64,000 nucleotides of DNA from the NCBI GenBank assembly GCA_018340805.1, contig JACMZG010001913.1, positions 21,126,793 to 21,190,792 of the forward strand, written 5' to 3'. Under the pieces are notes generated by a model that was not told the DNA's origin, did not search any database, and saw only the letters and a program-made list of their open reading frames with translations. This stretch comes from Microvelia longipes. Lineage: Eukaryota > Arthropoda > Insecta > Hemiptera > Veliidae. Position numbers and translations under genes: made by a program. Positions 1 through 11,590 of the stretch are shown here, one piece after another; the stretch's first letter is position 1; each line of letters starts with the position of its first letter.

Positions 1-112
1 TAACAGACACATATACACACACAGATAGAGAACTTAGTAAAAACTACTCAAAAGGTCTTAAAAACACAGACAATTTAGGTGAAATCCAGGCTTTGGATGT
101 TTTGCTAACACG
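1..112 (-). repeat. R5S repeat, reverse fragment
   Basis: Reverse-oriented piece of the dispersed R5S family defined at 14700. It shows the conserved (CA)-rich stretch, the 'acttagtaaaaactactca' block, the aggtcttaaaaac block and the ttcaggtgaaatcc-like block. It faces the forward copy at 485, so the two form an inverted pair around a 104-bp tandem array. Confidence 0.6.
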
Positions 113-127
113 ACCAAAACACACACA

Positions 128-495
128 TTCGACATTCATTCGTTGGACATTTGACATTCTAAGAATTGTCTGTGTTTTTAGACCTTTTGAGCAACTTTAA
201 CTCCTATTGCTTCTTCGTGCCCAATAGTTTTCCTTATGTTCGTTCATTGGACATTTGAAATTCTAAGAATTGTCTGTGTTTTTAAGACCTTTTGAGCAAC
301 TTTAACTCCTATTGCTTCTTCGTGCCCAATAGTTTTCCTTATGTTCGTTCATTGGACATTTGACATTCTAAGAATTGTCTGTTTTTAAGACCTTTTGAGC
401 AACTTTAACTCCTATTGCTTCTTCGTGCCCAATAGTTTTCCTTATGTTCGTTCATTGGACATTTGACATTCTTAAAATCGTCTGTTTTTAAGACC
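128..495. repeat. 104-bp tandem repeat, about 3.5 units
   Basis: Unit of 103-105 bp: the block attctaagaattgtctg recurs near 156, 260 and 365, with a diverged copy near 465. Each unit contains 'aagaccttttgagcaactt', which is an R5S motif, so the array probably grew from an R5S edge. A diverged single unit appears near 1135-1190. Confidence 0.85.
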
Positions 496-1000
496 TTTTG
501 AGTAATTTTTACTAAGTTCTCTATCAGTGCGTATGTGTCTGTTATCATTTCTTATCAAGCTCTCAGTGTGTTATTCATGCTATAAAAGAGTTGGATCAAG
601 GTACTAAAATCAATATTTAGGTCAAGTTGTGCTAAATTTATAAAACAAGTTTAAAATTTATAAAAATGTTTCGATTGATTGGAAATTTAGTACGGATGTA
701 TCGTGTATAAGACCAATATATTAAGTTTCGTCTCATTTTCAGCATATGTCCAATGTGCATTAAATAACTTCTGTTTGTTTTGATGAAATTAAATTATAAA
801 CCGATTGAGTTGAAATTTGGTTCAAGTTTATCCCTTTTTGAATTAATTAAGTGTGCTAAGTTTCTTTTGAAACTGCGACAAGTATATCCACTGTTTTGTT
901 GGATCATAAACGTTAAACACTATTGAGGTTAGGTTAGTGAAGCTAAAACAGTTAGCTAGTTGGGGAGGAAAAGTTCCGAGGTACCCCGTTCCCGATTTAT
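485..1000 (+). repeat. R5S repeat, degenerate
   Basis: Forward copy with the aagaccttttgagta block, a degenerate 5S-like module (ggatcataaacgttaaac, near 902-945) and the terminal 'ttccgaggtaccccgttccc' motif followed by gattta. The 5S-like box C is not recognisable here. Confidence 0.6.
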
Positions 1001-1689
1001 TTCCTATAACTTATTGAGAAAAGGACTTTTTATTGGTTTTAAAATTAGTAGCCCAAAACACGTGCTTGCTAAACATCAAATAGTGCATGATTAGAAAGAC
1101 TGTCTTTAGATTATTGATGGGCCATGGAGCAAAAATCTCGCAACATTAACTCCAATTGCTTCTGCGAGCCAAATTTTTTCCTTATGTTTATTTTACACGA
1201 AAGAATAGTTCAGAAGAAAATCATAGCTTATTTAAACTTTAGTTACTAAGGCTTTGCTTTCAAAGGAATTCATAAAAAAAATCCTCAATCTACATTAATA
1301 GCACTGAAGCATTATAAATAAATGAAAATGTAATAGGATTTCATAAGAGAGGAATATGAAAAAAACTAATATTAAAATAAGACATCATGAAGGATATCAT
1401 ATCTTGTCAAGGGTAAAATATTCAAAGAGAAAAATATTTCTGAAATAAAGAACTGGGAGCAAATTATGCGCATAGTTTTTCCTCGTGACTCTTATCCTTA
1501 GTAGAAGGATGGAATTGGAATATTATGACCTTACGTATTTTAAGATGAGTAAAGTAGAAATTGCAATTTTTTAAATTCTTTAAAGTTGGACATTTTTGTA
1601 GTTTTAGCTCAGAAAAAGAAGGCAGTAAAGTGCATAGAACTACTTAAAAAATAAAATAATAAAATGGCAAAAAAAATAAATAAAATGAC
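1001..1689. other. AT-rich DNA, nothing recognised
   Basis: No gene is seen. Only a diverged relative of the 104-bp unit (near 1135-1190, caacattaactccaattgcttc) stands out. Confidence 0.5.
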
Positions 1690-1938
1690 GAAAAATTAGA
1701 TTGTACAAGCTGTATGATTGGAAAATTAGATTGTACAAGCAGTATGATTAAAAAAAAAAGATTGCACAAGTAGTATGATTGGAAAATTAGATTGTACAAG
1801 CAGTATGATTGGAAAATTAGATTGTACAAGCAGTATGATTGGAAAATTAGATTGTACTAGCAGTTTGATTGGAAAATTAGATTGTACAAGCAGTGTGATT
1901 GGAAAATTAGACTGTGCAAGAAGGATGATTGGAAAATT
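1690..1938. repeat. 30-bp minisatellite, about 8 units
   Basis: Unit attggaaaattagattgtac plus aagcagtatg, repeated with an exact 30-bp register from 1770 on; the first units are shorter or diverged. Because 30 is a multiple of 3, both strands stay open across the array and give repetitive peptides (+ strand MIGKLDCTSS decapeptides). There is no sign that these are genes. Confidence 0.93.
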
Positions 1939-2581
1939 CTCTGTTTATTCTTGCAATAAATACATCACCTTTAAACTATAACCTAACATGAAACATATTA
2001 TTGGTTTCATTCGTACCCCCCTCCCTATTGAATTACCTTATTTACTTTAAATAGTACTCTATATACTAAATACTACTAGTATTTACAATAGAGTACTACA
2101 AATATAGAGTATTTACAATAAAGTACTAAATAGTTACTCTATTGAATTACCTAAATAACTCTAAATACTACTATAAATTAATAAATAACAAAAAGTAAAT
2201 AATTTAGGAGACCCAAATATCTAAATTAAGTGACTCCTCAAAGTCATTTATGTTTGTAATTAATAAGATTTATTTTCATTTTAAATCAAAAGGCTTAATT
2301 TTAGATTTTATTCCCTTGGTAATATTAAATTGTTATTTTTTTCTCTCTCTCTTAGTCTATATAGTCCTTCTGATTTACGTACTATTCCCCTTTCCAAGTT
2401 AGCTTGGTTATATGCAAATTCCGACTCGGTTAACCAGGGGAGCTAGAGTGAATATATAGCTCAGATTTGGCTCTTTATTGTGGAATTTTCAGTCCCAGTA
2501 AATTTGACTTTCTTTCCTGCCTCCAACACAAAGCTCTTATGATGTTTAATTAATGATAGTTTTTAATCTCGTTCGTAGAAA
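1939..2581. other. AT-rich DNA with local degenerate repeats
   Basis: No gene is seen. At 2045-2165 the words 'agtatttacaata' and 'gagtacta' recur irregularly. Confidence 0.45.
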
Positions 2582-3495
2582 TTTTGTACTTTTTTTACTT
2601 TTCTTCATTTATGCCGTAGTTATATTGAAAAATTATTGTATATCATTTGATACTACCGTGTTTTGCAAAACATGAATTTGTCAACAAAAAGTATTGTCCT
2701 TGCGAAAAATCCGAAACCGGGATTTCACCTGAATTAACCATTTCAGGTTTTTTTAAGACCTCGGTAATTGTTTTCTCAAAGTTGTCTGTCTGTAAGTGTG
2801 TATGTCTGTAATCATCGCAGCTCTCTGTGTGACTATGCTTGAGAAAAACTGGGTACAAAATTCATCTTTAGTTCTACAAGTAGTTGTTCCATCCGGAAAC
2901 TATTTTATGACGTCATAAACCTGCAATAATGACTTAGCAAATTTCGAAAATTCATAAAACGCGGAAAAATGTTTTAATTAATAAGAAATTTAGCACGCAT
3001 GTAGTTATGTATAAGACCAACATATGGGCTAAGTTTTATCTAGTTATCAGTATTAGTTCAATTTATTATCTAATAACTTGTGTACGATTCTTATGAAGTT
3101 GTAAAAATCGAATAATTATTCTATAATAGAATTATAATTCAATTGAGTTAAAATTTGATACAATTTTATCTCTTTGTAAGTTAGGTAATAAATAAGTATA
3201 AGTTTCGTTCCAATACAAGTAATTGTAGTGTCTTAGTTGGATCATAAAATTTTATCAGCGATTAGCGAGGTCAGTGCCTGTATGGGTGACCGCTAGAAAT
3301 AAATTAAAACTATTTTCTATCTAAGGACGAGTGAAGTGAGTAAAAATATGTTTTACTGTATAAATTTGATAATTTCTGTATTCTGAGAATGAGCGAAGCG
3401 AGTTGGAAAGACTCTCTTCGCGTAGGATATGCGTTGCAAATCCGAGGTGGTAAGAAAAAGTTCCGAGGTACACACAGCACCCAATTTTTTAAATA
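2582..3495 (+). repeat. R5S repeat, near full length
   Basis: Forward copy running from 'tttttacttttcttcattta' to the tttttt at 3486-3491. It has the tttcacctgaatt, tatgacgtcat, cttagcaaatttcgaaa and 'tgtataagaccaacatatg' blocks. The 5S-like module lies at 3239-3300, with 'tatgggtgaccgctagaaat' matching 5S box C. The copies of gcgaagcgag downstream are typical of the family. A 45-bp block at 2640-2684 is a foreign tip sequence (separate entry). Confidence 0.8.
2640..2684 (+). mobile_element. Solo tip of a GATACTACCG snapback element
   Basis: Block tatcatttgatactaccg... through gcaaaacatgaatttgtcaa interrupts the R5S copy. The same sequence forms the one-sided extension and outer tip of the snapback element at 31289. 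It looks like an extremely truncated insertion or an excision remnant. Confidence 0.45.
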
Positions 3496-3894
3496 TCGGC
3501 AAAAAAATACCTTAATAAAATTCCAAATTTCGTATGAATACGTTATTAAACAATTTTTTGTAACATTTATTACCAATTGTCTCGCCCTGCGTGAAGGAAT
3601 AAAGAGGTCTAAGTAAGTCTTAAATGAAGCAATAGATTCTTTCCAAGTCTTAAAATAATGTCTCTTGTAGATTAATATTTTATAATGGTAGTAAGTATAA
3701 ATAATTTCAATTTTATTAATTGGTTATACAATGATTGGCTGTTTTTTTTATTGATAACTATTGCAATTAATTAACTTTTATAATAATTAAGAAGAAAAAT
3801 TTTTTCTTACGACAGAAAAAAAGACAGCTCTTTCACGTCTATCTTCTATTAATGACTCTTATTATTTTATTCTCATTGTTTTTTTTTATTTATT
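3496..3894. other. AT-rich spacer between convergent R5S copies
   Basis: No gene or repeat is recognised. It separates a forward and a reverse R5S copy whose T-run ends face each other. Confidence 0.5.
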
Positions 3895-4515
3895 TAAAAA
3901 AATCGGGAACGGGGTACCTCGAACCTTTTCTTTATTACATCGGAACCGCTACGCTCATCCTCCCTGCTTCGAACTAGCTTTGCTCGTCCTTAAAAATACA
4001 GTTCACCAAATTTATACTGCAACATGCCATTAATCACGCTTCGCTCTTCTTCAGATAGTAAATGCATTCGTATCATTCTTAGCGATCACCCATACAGCTC
4101 TGACCAGCGCAATGGTCATTAATTTTATGATCCAAAAAAAATCATGGATATACTTGTCGTATTTAAACGAAACTTAGTGTACTTATTTATTAGGTAATAA
4201 TTTACACATGTAACAAGTTGAATTCCATTTTCAACTCAAATGGACCGTTTCCCAATTTTTCACAATTTTTCAAAAAACGTACACAAGTCATTTAATAACA
4301 ATTGACCTAATGCTGATAACGAAATGAAACTTGGCATATATGTTAGTCTTATACATAGTCACATGCATGCCAAATCTCAATCCTATCCGAACTCTTTCTG
4401 AAACTAAAGCAAATGAATTTAAAATACGTTTTAATTATTATCTATTGCATATATTGTTTAATTTTGTGTCTTATACGAAGTGGTTTAATGTGGCGTCATT
4501 AAATAATGCCCGCCG
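3895..4515 (-). repeat. R5S repeat, reverse, truncated
   Basis: Reverse copy starting at 'aaaaaatcgggaacggggta' and running past the 5S-like module (4073-4133 on the minus strand, box C with TATGGGTGATCGCTAAGAAT) to a tgacgtcat-like block near 4492. The half of the family beyond that point is missing. Confidence 0.78.
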
Positions 4516-5489
4516 TGGGTGGGGGAGTATCTAGTGTCTCTCTAGGGAGAATATAGTAAGGTTAAGTACAGTTATGACGCCTTACGGAATTGTCTCACTT
4601 CCAGACCCCTAATCACTGTGTCATTCGGACTATGTACTTCCTTTAAGTATTAATCTCTTTGCCTTATACCCATTTGGTTTTATCATTTGTTGATATTGCT
4701 TCCTTTAAAGGTTAATTTGATATAAATATTAATGATATAAAAATACAATGCAGTACAATTAAATAGTGTAACAAATATAAAACAAATTTAGCGACATTTT
4801 TTTTTAAAATTATCAGACAATGTTTTACTAGACATTTTCTGAATAAAAAAATCTTTAGATCATTAATAAGAGGGCACAAATGAGACTTTTCTTTGTTTTA
4901 CGGTACTATATTTTACCCATACCTGGGCATGGAGACCATTTATGATCTTAATACATGGAAAACAATACCTCAATCTATATTTCTTTAGACTTATTGAACT
5001 ATATTACTATTTAAATTATAATAAAAACGTATTGTTATTAATATATTCAAAGTATATAACTTAAAAATAATATAATATTTTATCTCGTATGTTAAATTTT
5101 CAATATTCCTGGCAACTCTTAAAGAGAAGAAAAATCATGTAAATATTTGCTTTATGATGGGAAAGTTGAAAGACTGGAAAATTTGTTTTAACAGACTTCT
5201 TATGTATACATAAGTGGAAAATGTGTTTTTACTCACTCCTCATTCACTTGGTTGTAAATTTCTATCGGAAATTATACTGTTGAGATGTTTAAATAATATT
5301 TTCAATAATGCTTTTTTACAGAAAGAATTATTGCAATAAAACTGATTTTTAATATTCGCAAGGATATAGATTGCTTAACATTTTAACATAGGTAACAGAG
5401 TATCTCGATACTTTAACTTACAATATCGGAGTCGCTTCGCTGACCTCAGAGGAGATAATTTAACCAATGACTTGGGTTTATAACTTTGA
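4516..5489. other. No gene recognised
   Basis: AT-rich. A short R5S-like scrap (gagtcgcttcgctgacctcag region, 5430-5450) is the only recognisable piece. Confidence 0.45.
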
Positions 5490-5756
5490 TGGCACTTCTT
5501 TAGATAGTTACTCCCTTTTTGGGGAGTACTGTACTGCTTTTTTTTATTTATGTGAACTTCTTTAGATTGCTACTCCCCTTTGACAGATAATACTGGTTAC
5601 TCCCTTTTTTGGTTACTCCTCTTAGTTTTTTTAGTTCATTACTAATCTTTATATATTTTGCCTTATTATACGCGGTTACCCGGGGATATAGAAACGCATT
5701 GGGGCTTTTGTTGGGGTTAGAATAGGGGGAAAGACAAAGATATGCTATCTTCACTG
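5490..5756. repeat. Diverged flank of the palindromic array
   Basis: Scattered copies of cttctttagatagttactcc and ggggagtac, the same words that make up the ordered array at 5757. Spacing is irregular. Confidence 0.5.
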
Positions 5757-6105
5757 AGAGGAGTTACCATTTAAAGAAGGTCTCTAAGTAACCTTCTTCA
5801 GATGGTTACTCCCCAACAACGCTATGAGTAACCTTCTTTAAATGGTTACTCCCAACCAACTCTATGAGGGGAGTAACCATTTAAAGCTCTCTAAGTAACC
5901 TTCTTTAGACGGTTTCTCCCCAACAACGCTATGAGGGGAGGAACCTTTTAAAGAAGGTCTCTTGAGTAACCTTCTTCAGATAGTTACTCCCCAACAACGC
6001 TATAAGGCGAGTAACCATTAAAAGAAGGTCTTTTGAGTAACCTTCTTCAGATGGTTACTCCCAACCAACTCTATGAGGGGAGTAACCTTTTTTAGATAGT
6101 TACTT
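5757..6105. repeat. Tandem array of imperfect palindromes
   Basis: Repeat of about 71 bp (CCTTCTT starts at 5792, 5832, 5899, 5970, 6041; one unit is shortened to 40 bp). Each full unit joins ggggagtaaccatttaaag to its own reverse complement ctttaaatggttactcccc, separated by 'gtctctaagta', and 'aacaacgctatga' lies between units. Every unit can fold into a hairpin, so the array is a series of potential cruciforms. Confidence 0.88.
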
Positions 6106-7317
6106 CTGTACATCGCTATCTTTTACCATATTACTTCATGCTCTATAGTTACATTTATACCAAGTTATGTATTTTTTCCATATTTACAATTATTTAATGA
6201 CATTTGACATTTCAATTCATTTTAACAAATAACTTAAATCTGATCTTTAATCTAATATTAAAATAATCACAGTTCATTTTTATTTGACCGTGGAAATCTC
6301 ATCGTGTATATTTTATCTCGAGTAATTGATATTGATATTATAATTATTCAAGTGTTTTCAATGTAAGTAAAACATAAGAATATCTTTACTTTCATGTTTC
6401 TGTAACTCTTTTATGTTTTGTGCTTTTATCAAATATGTTTCTCTGTTGTCTATGTATATTTGTTGTATCTTCTTATATATTCTCTTAGTTTTAGGTTTTA
6501 GTGTTTTATATTTTTTACTTCGTCACCCAAGTGTTTCATATTCGACGTCTTCAACCCAAGTTTGGCGTCGAAACTTAGGGTTGTTGGAGTAGGGTTGATG
6601 CCGAAACGTCCCTATATTTACAGTTTTATTTATTAAGTATGTCTTATAAATGTTTACGTTTTATAAATAAGTATATCATAAAAAAAATTTAAAAAAGGAA
6701 ATCGATACACAACAATTAAATGAAAAATATAAGTGCTTTATACGATAGGCTGTATTTTATAAAATATAAGACTGAAGAAAATACATCATAAATAACATCT
6801 CTTGTGCTCTTCTTGACATATTCGCATATACAAGCATACAGTGGCAGACAAGCAAGAAATATATCTATAGAAGTATGCGTATAAACATGGTTGAAAAATA
6901 ACAATATATTTCTTAAAATAGCAAGAATAATTCCAAATGATATTCATAAGGCTTAGTAAAAGCAGCTAAGAAAAGCATCTATTAAAACAGCCAGCTTTAT
7001 AGCAAGCACGATTTGAGAATCAAGCACGCTTTCAAGCATGCTTTTCGTTTCAGAGTTATTGTTAAGACTTATTTTTGCTTTTTGAAAAGGAGAAAATAGG
7101 ATTTCTTTGATAAATCTCTGCGATGATAATCTGGCTTTTATGATATAAGTAGACAATATCAACGGTTTTTTATTATCAAAGAATACCACTGTAATGAGAT
7201 TGAATTGATGACTTAATGCATTGTAAAGATTAGAAGAGGTAAAAGTTAAAATTATGATTTAACTTTAATTTTCTTATAATTATTTTGTAATTGTTTAAAA
7301 AAATAAATTGTATAAAA
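6106..7317. other. No gene recognised
   Basis: AT-rich sequence of ordinary composition. Open frames at 6716-6904 and 6953-7189 on the minus strand are short and without recognisable domains. Confidence 0.45.
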
Positions 7318-7705
7318 GCTTATCCTCAACATACCGGATTCGCTTCGCTTGTCCTCTAAGTGCGAAAAGAACTAAATTTATATTGCTCTTTTAAAGAATT
7401 AGTATCTGTAAAGGGATGTACTCTGTACTGCTTAAAAGATTGTTTTGTTACATATTTTGAACTCTCTGCTCGCATAAATACACTACGAGCTAGGATGATT
7501 ATGACAGACACACACTCACATGCAGACGTCTTGTGTCACATGTCTGTATTTGTTAAAAACTTAGTAAAAACTACTCAGGATGTCCTAAAAACGCCTGGAA
7601 TGAATAATTTAATAGAATTCCTAGTTTCAGATTTTTTCAATAAAAAGAAAATAATTTTTCTTTATACCTTCAGCATAAATGAGGGGAAGTTAAAAAAAAA
7701 TTAAA
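7318..7705 (-). repeat. R5S repeat, internally deleted reverse copy
   Basis: Shows gattcgcttcgcttgtcctc at the left, then agctaggatgattatgacag, 'acttagtaaaaactactcag' and tttatacc...aaatgagg at the right. The 5S-like module and the middle of the family are missing. A 114-codon frame crosses it (7360-7704) but encodes nothing recognisable. Confidence 0.7.
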
Positions 7706-8509
7706 ACTTCAGAGAAGTTCTGAAAGTTAGTTCTGAAAAATTAAAGTCTTGACTTTATAGTTAGAACTTGTTTTGGACTTTTAAATGTTTTACTGGTAGA
7801 AGTCTTAATTTCTTTAACAGTATAAAGTAATGTATACTAAATTGAAAACTGTCTCAAGCAATTTGGTAGTTTTATATTTATTTTTCCTCACCTGCCCTAG
7901 TAGATATTTGGGAGTATTGTATTAAACCTCCAAATTGTAAACCGATACTATAAGATATTCAAACTTAAAAATAAATTATTAATCATGTCTCCAAATAACT
8001 TTCTTTAGGAATGTATTATGTAAAGAAATATATGGGACCTTGGTACCATTAAAATACTACTAACAGCCTTCGAGTAATGCTCATATTATATTATATCTAA
8101 ACTTGTATTTAAAGAGATGATAGAAAAATGAAACTACTTAATAAATTGGTATTGCAAATGAATATATTTATTCAATTAAACATTTTACATTAGTATAAGC
8201 TTATTTTTAGTTAGATAACAGGTGCACTGCTGCATGAGCAAAAAATACTGTTAAGAATAATGCTTACAATTTTGAGTTTAAAAATTCGAAACCATGAGTT
8301 TAGAAATTGGAAAATTAATAAAAATTATAGAAGACCCCCTTTGTATTATTTTTATTTTGGTAGTCCATTTAAGCCATGAAAGCATTTATTTTAAAAATTG
8401 TTCTTTTGCGTCGAACTGTTACATTTATTGATTGACATATAATTGTCAAATAAACAAAACGACCTCAAAGCCTCACCTTACATTTCATGATATGAAGTAA
8501 AAAAATAAA
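7706..8509. other. No gene recognised
   Basis: AT-rich DNA without recognisable repeats. Confidence 0.45.
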
Positions 8510-8571
8510 TAAAATTTTATTTTTAAATAAAAAGATTAGTTACACAAAAGTCCTTTATTTTTAATATATAT

Positions 8572-8616
8572 AATAACTAAGCTTTCGACTAAAAATTAGT
8601 CATCATCAGAGCTTAA
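8572..8616 (-). ncRNA. Hammerhead-ribozyme-like motif
   Basis: Minus strand: CTGATGA at 8609-8603, one extra U, stem II GACTA/TAGTC (5 bp, loop ATTTT), GAAA at 8586-8583, a 2-bp AG/CU stem III and a U at the cleavage position. Stem I closes with U-A, C-G, G-U and A-U pairs. The core bases are intact. Confidence 0.65.
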
Positions 8617-8641
8617 ATAAATAAATAAATAAATAAATAAA
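8613..8641. repeat. (AAAT)n microsatellite
   Basis: Seven uninterrupted aaat/ataa units just inside the left hammerhead of P1. Confidence 0.9.
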
Positions 8642-9045
8642 CCATTTATTGCAGATTATACATTGTTTTTACATCTTCGTGGTTTTTTTTACCCAATTAA
8701 ACTGCAAATCGGCGCATAGCCGTGGTTACCCTTTTAAGGGTTGAGTTGCTTCCTGTTCATCATCAGAGCTTAACAAATATAAAATATAAAAAATTACAAC
8801 AATTTTACAGACTACTTCATATTGCACCTTGGTATGTTTTGGTAAGCTATGTTTAAAAAACCGTTAAAAACTGTTACATTGAATTTTAATTTTAATTAAT
8901 TAAAATTAATTAAAAAATTAATTAAAATTTTAATTTTCAATGTAACAGTTTTTAACGGGTTTTTAAACATAGCTTACCAAAACATACCAAGGTGCAATAT
9001 GAAGTAGTCTGTAAAATTGTATTTTCATTTTATATTTTATATTTG

Positions 9046-9093
9046 TTAAACTCTGATAATGACTAATTTTTAGTCGAAAGCTTAGTTATTATT
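9046..9093 (+). ncRNA. Degenerate hammerhead-like motif
   Basis: Mirror copy in the right arm of P1. The core reads CTGATAA at 9053-9059 instead of CTGATGA, so conserved G8 is changed and the motif is predicted inactive. Stem II and GAAA are kept. Confidence 0.5.
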
Positions 9094-9192
9094 ATATATT
9101 AAAAAATAAAGGACTTTTGTGTAAATAATCTGTTTTTATTTATATATTGTTTTATAAGTCCACAAATAAGAAACTTCTTAAAATTTTATTTT

Positions 9193-10414
9193 ATTTTATT
9201 TTACAATAAACAATTGTCGTTGACTAAACAATTGTTTAGTCAATGAGATATAAAATATATTTTTATATTTTTTGTCTCGCCTAGAATCTTTCTGATTAAA
9301 TTAAGAGAAGAACCCTAAAATCCATTTAAAGAAAGTCATCAATACATTTTGTCGACTAGATAAAGTAGGATTTATTTTAATCTATAGACTACAGATATAA
9401 AAATAGATAGATGTACAAAATTATTTACTTTTTTGTGAGATTTGTTGACAATAAAAATAATTGACGAACTCAAATAATCTTAAAGTTTCTGTTCAATTGA
9501 TTCATTCTGAAACGATACTGAAAAACAAAATCTAAATCTAGTTGAAAATTTCTCAAGAAACGAAAACAATTGTTTAGAAACTTGATTGTCCTTTGTTTCG
9601 AGTTCTCGAAAACATCCAACTTTGGGTAAAGTTTGGAAAACTTTGAAATTATGAATAAATATAAAGGGTTTCTTTGTTAAAGAGAAAATTTATTTGAGTA
9701 GAAATCAATGACTTTGTGAAAAGCGCTTTTCAGCGAGGTTATCCGCCTTGTGTTCATTTTATATATTTTAATTGCTTGTGTATTAAGTCTTACCTGAAAT
9801 ACTACACCCTAAAATATCCAAAAAATACTAAAAAGGCCCAAAGCAACTCAAAATTTATTAGTTATGTTTAAATTTCTCTTTTTAATTTGTTTCCTATTCT
9901 ATCTAACTATTGACATACTTTGCTAACACTTGTTGTCTTATAATAAATGGATTGTATCGACTTTGGGAGGTTGCTCTCTTACAACTTTGTATGTCAAAGG
10001 CTAAGTACTGGTTTCTTTTCATAAATCTGACATTATACCTTAAGTACATTAGTTAAACATATTTGCTAAAAGAGAATTATGCTTTTATATTATTCTCTTC
10101 ACATTCATTTTGACTAACATGGATTTTTCATTTAAAATGTAAATTCATCAGTATTAATTCTTTATTTATTTATAAACTTTATATAATGCTTTAGTACAAG
10201 TTTTATACTTCTGTATGAAATCCTTACACTGGGAGACATCGTGTTTTTAGATTTGTTTAAATTGTTAGTTAAAATGCTTGCCAAAAAGTTGCAAAATTTG
10301 TTTATGCTAGGTTTTGCAAATAGATATATGATAGGTAAGTCTAATTTGTTAATTAATTAATTAAAAAGTTCATGGAAAAGACGAGTTTAAGTTTGTTAAA
10401 CTTTATAATGATTC
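9193..10414. other. No gene recognised; contains a 24-bp perfect palindrome
   Basis: AT-rich DNA. The palindrome TTGACTAAACAATTGTTTAG plus TCAA spans 9220-9243 with no spacer. Confidence 0.5.
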
Positions 10415-10613
10415 AAATCAATCTTGGGTCTAACAAAGCTATCGGTTCGTGAAACAAAACAAAATATTTGCTTTGTTTGGAATCATTTCCAAATGGTTTA
10501 TCTTTGTGTCCAGGTCATTACTTTTCACTTAATTGACCTGATACTAGTAATAGGTCTATTGTATTTATTTATTGCTTTAGTACCTGGCCCACTAATCTCT
10601 TATTTCTTTACAC
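10415..10613 (+). repeat. Unnamed dispersed repeat, copy 1
   Basis: Shares aatcttgggtctaacaaagc, ggttcgtg, 'tttgtgtccaggtcattac', cacttaattgacctgat and 'ttttagtacctggccca'-like blocks with 11183-11209 and 11664-11815. It shows the empty target site of snapback P2 and is cut on the right by the MITE at 10616. Confidence 0.7.
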
Positions 10614-10615
10614 TA

Positions 10616-11022
10616 CAGTCTATCGTTTAGTTTAAAAATCCCTAAGGCCATAAGTATTTTGGGGATTGACCAATCAGAGAAGCCGCTGCCAACCTTTCAC
10701 TTAAAAAGAGAAAAAAAATCCCTACCACAATAACCGCTGTAGGGAAAAAACCTTCTTGCCGGCAATCCTTCACTTTGTTTGTGTTTCTTCTTTTGTTTAC
10801 ATCGTTTTGAAAACTACTTTCAAATTAATCTTAAAATTATATTTTAAAATAAAACTACACAAAAGAAATGTAAAAAAAACATCGCCAAGAAAATACGGTT
10901 AAAATAACTTAATTTGTGTACATAGTTTTTTCCGCTCTCTTCTTGCGGGGATTTTTTTTTCTAAGAATCAGTGGGTGTCTAAACTGACCTGTCAAGATTT
11001 TTTTAAACAAAACGATAGACTG
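10616..11022. mobile_element. TA-flanked MITE, Tc1/mariner-like
   Basis: 407-bp non-coding element with terminal inverted repeats CAGTCTATCGTTTAGTTTAA / TTAAACAAAACGATAGACTG and a TA on each side (10614-10615, 11023-11024). TA-flanked CAGT ends are typical of Tc1/mariner relatives. An inner pair of aatccctacc / ggggattttt blocks adds hairpin potential. No transposase frame is present, so it is non-autonomous. Confidence 0.72.
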
Positions 11023-11254
11023 TAATAAACACATTTTGATTAAATACACGGATTATATTTTAAATCTTATCCACAAATCTGAGAGTCAGACACATTAATT
11101 TTTTTAACTTATTATTATTAATTTGACATTAACCAATAGCTTGATAATGATAGAGATCATATTTTACTAAGATCCTCTGGTTAAATTAACTCTTGGGTTT
11201 AACTAAGCTATAATGATAAATAAAAGAGTCTCTCCACTTAATTACTTTATTAAA

Positions 11255-11305
11255 AAACAAAGCCGGCTTTCAACCCCAAAAGGTCATCATCAGTGCCTAA
11301 CAAAC
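11255..11305 (-). ncRNA. Hammerhead-ribozyme-like motif
   Basis: Mirror image of the motif at 11530: CTGATGA on the minus strand at 11293-11287, stem II GACC/GGTT, GAAA, and palindromic stem III AGCC-GGCU with no loop. Confidence 0.65.
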
Positions 11306-11529
11306 AAATAAATATAACATAATAATAAACAACAAGTAAATAAAAAGTAAATACAAAACGTACTAGTATACATAAAGAATGTTACGGTATGTTTTTTTAA
11401 GACTGCTTTTTTTTTTTTTAACTTTTTTTAAACCTTTTTTGACGTATGTTTAAGTTTTATTTTTGTTGATTTCTTTATGTATACTAGGTTTTGTTTTGTA
11501 TATTTTATTTATTTATTTATTTTGTTTTT

Positions 11530-11590
11530 ATTATTGTTAGGCACTGATGATGACCTTTTGGGGTTGAAAGCCGGCTTTGTTTTTTAATAA
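11530..11590 (+). ncRNA. Hammerhead-ribozyme-like motif
   Basis: CTGATGA at 11544-11550, extra U, stem II GACC/GGUU, GAAA at 11566-11569, and palindromic stem III AGCC/GGCU (11569-11576). The predicted scissile bond follows U11577. Stem I pairs 11530-11543 with 11578-11590 (5 bp, a 2-nt mismatch, then 6 bp). It reads outward toward the element end. Confidence 0.7.

Larger units (their letters stand above)
8524..9178. mobile_element. Hammerhead-tipped snapback element (Penelope-type), copy P1
   Basis: Palindromic element with arms at about 8524-8616 and 9046-9143, plus an inner inverted pair (about 8800-8930 and 8930-9020) meeting in an AATT-rich centre. A 14-bp target duplication TAAAATTTTATTTT lies at 8510-8523 and 9179-9192. 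About 35 bp outside the palindrome (9144-9178) occurs on the right only. The one-sided extension and variable target duplication match the known organisation of Penelope elements with inverted repeats. An unrelated block (8642-8770) is present in the left half only. Confidence 0.78.

Noticed and set aside
1690..1938. CRISPR array
   Set aside because: The repeats have no unique spacers between them and the sequence is plainly eukaryotic; it is a minisatellite.
1644..1981. Open frames on both strands with repeated peptides (MIGKLDCTSS on the + strand)
   Set aside because: The 30-bp unit is a multiple of three, so frames stay open by arithmetic. There are no gene signals outside the array.
8756..8775. 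Another catcatcag word at 8756 as a second hammerhead in P1
   Set aside because: The following stem II (GAACAGGAAGC...) does not pair and no GAAA is in place.
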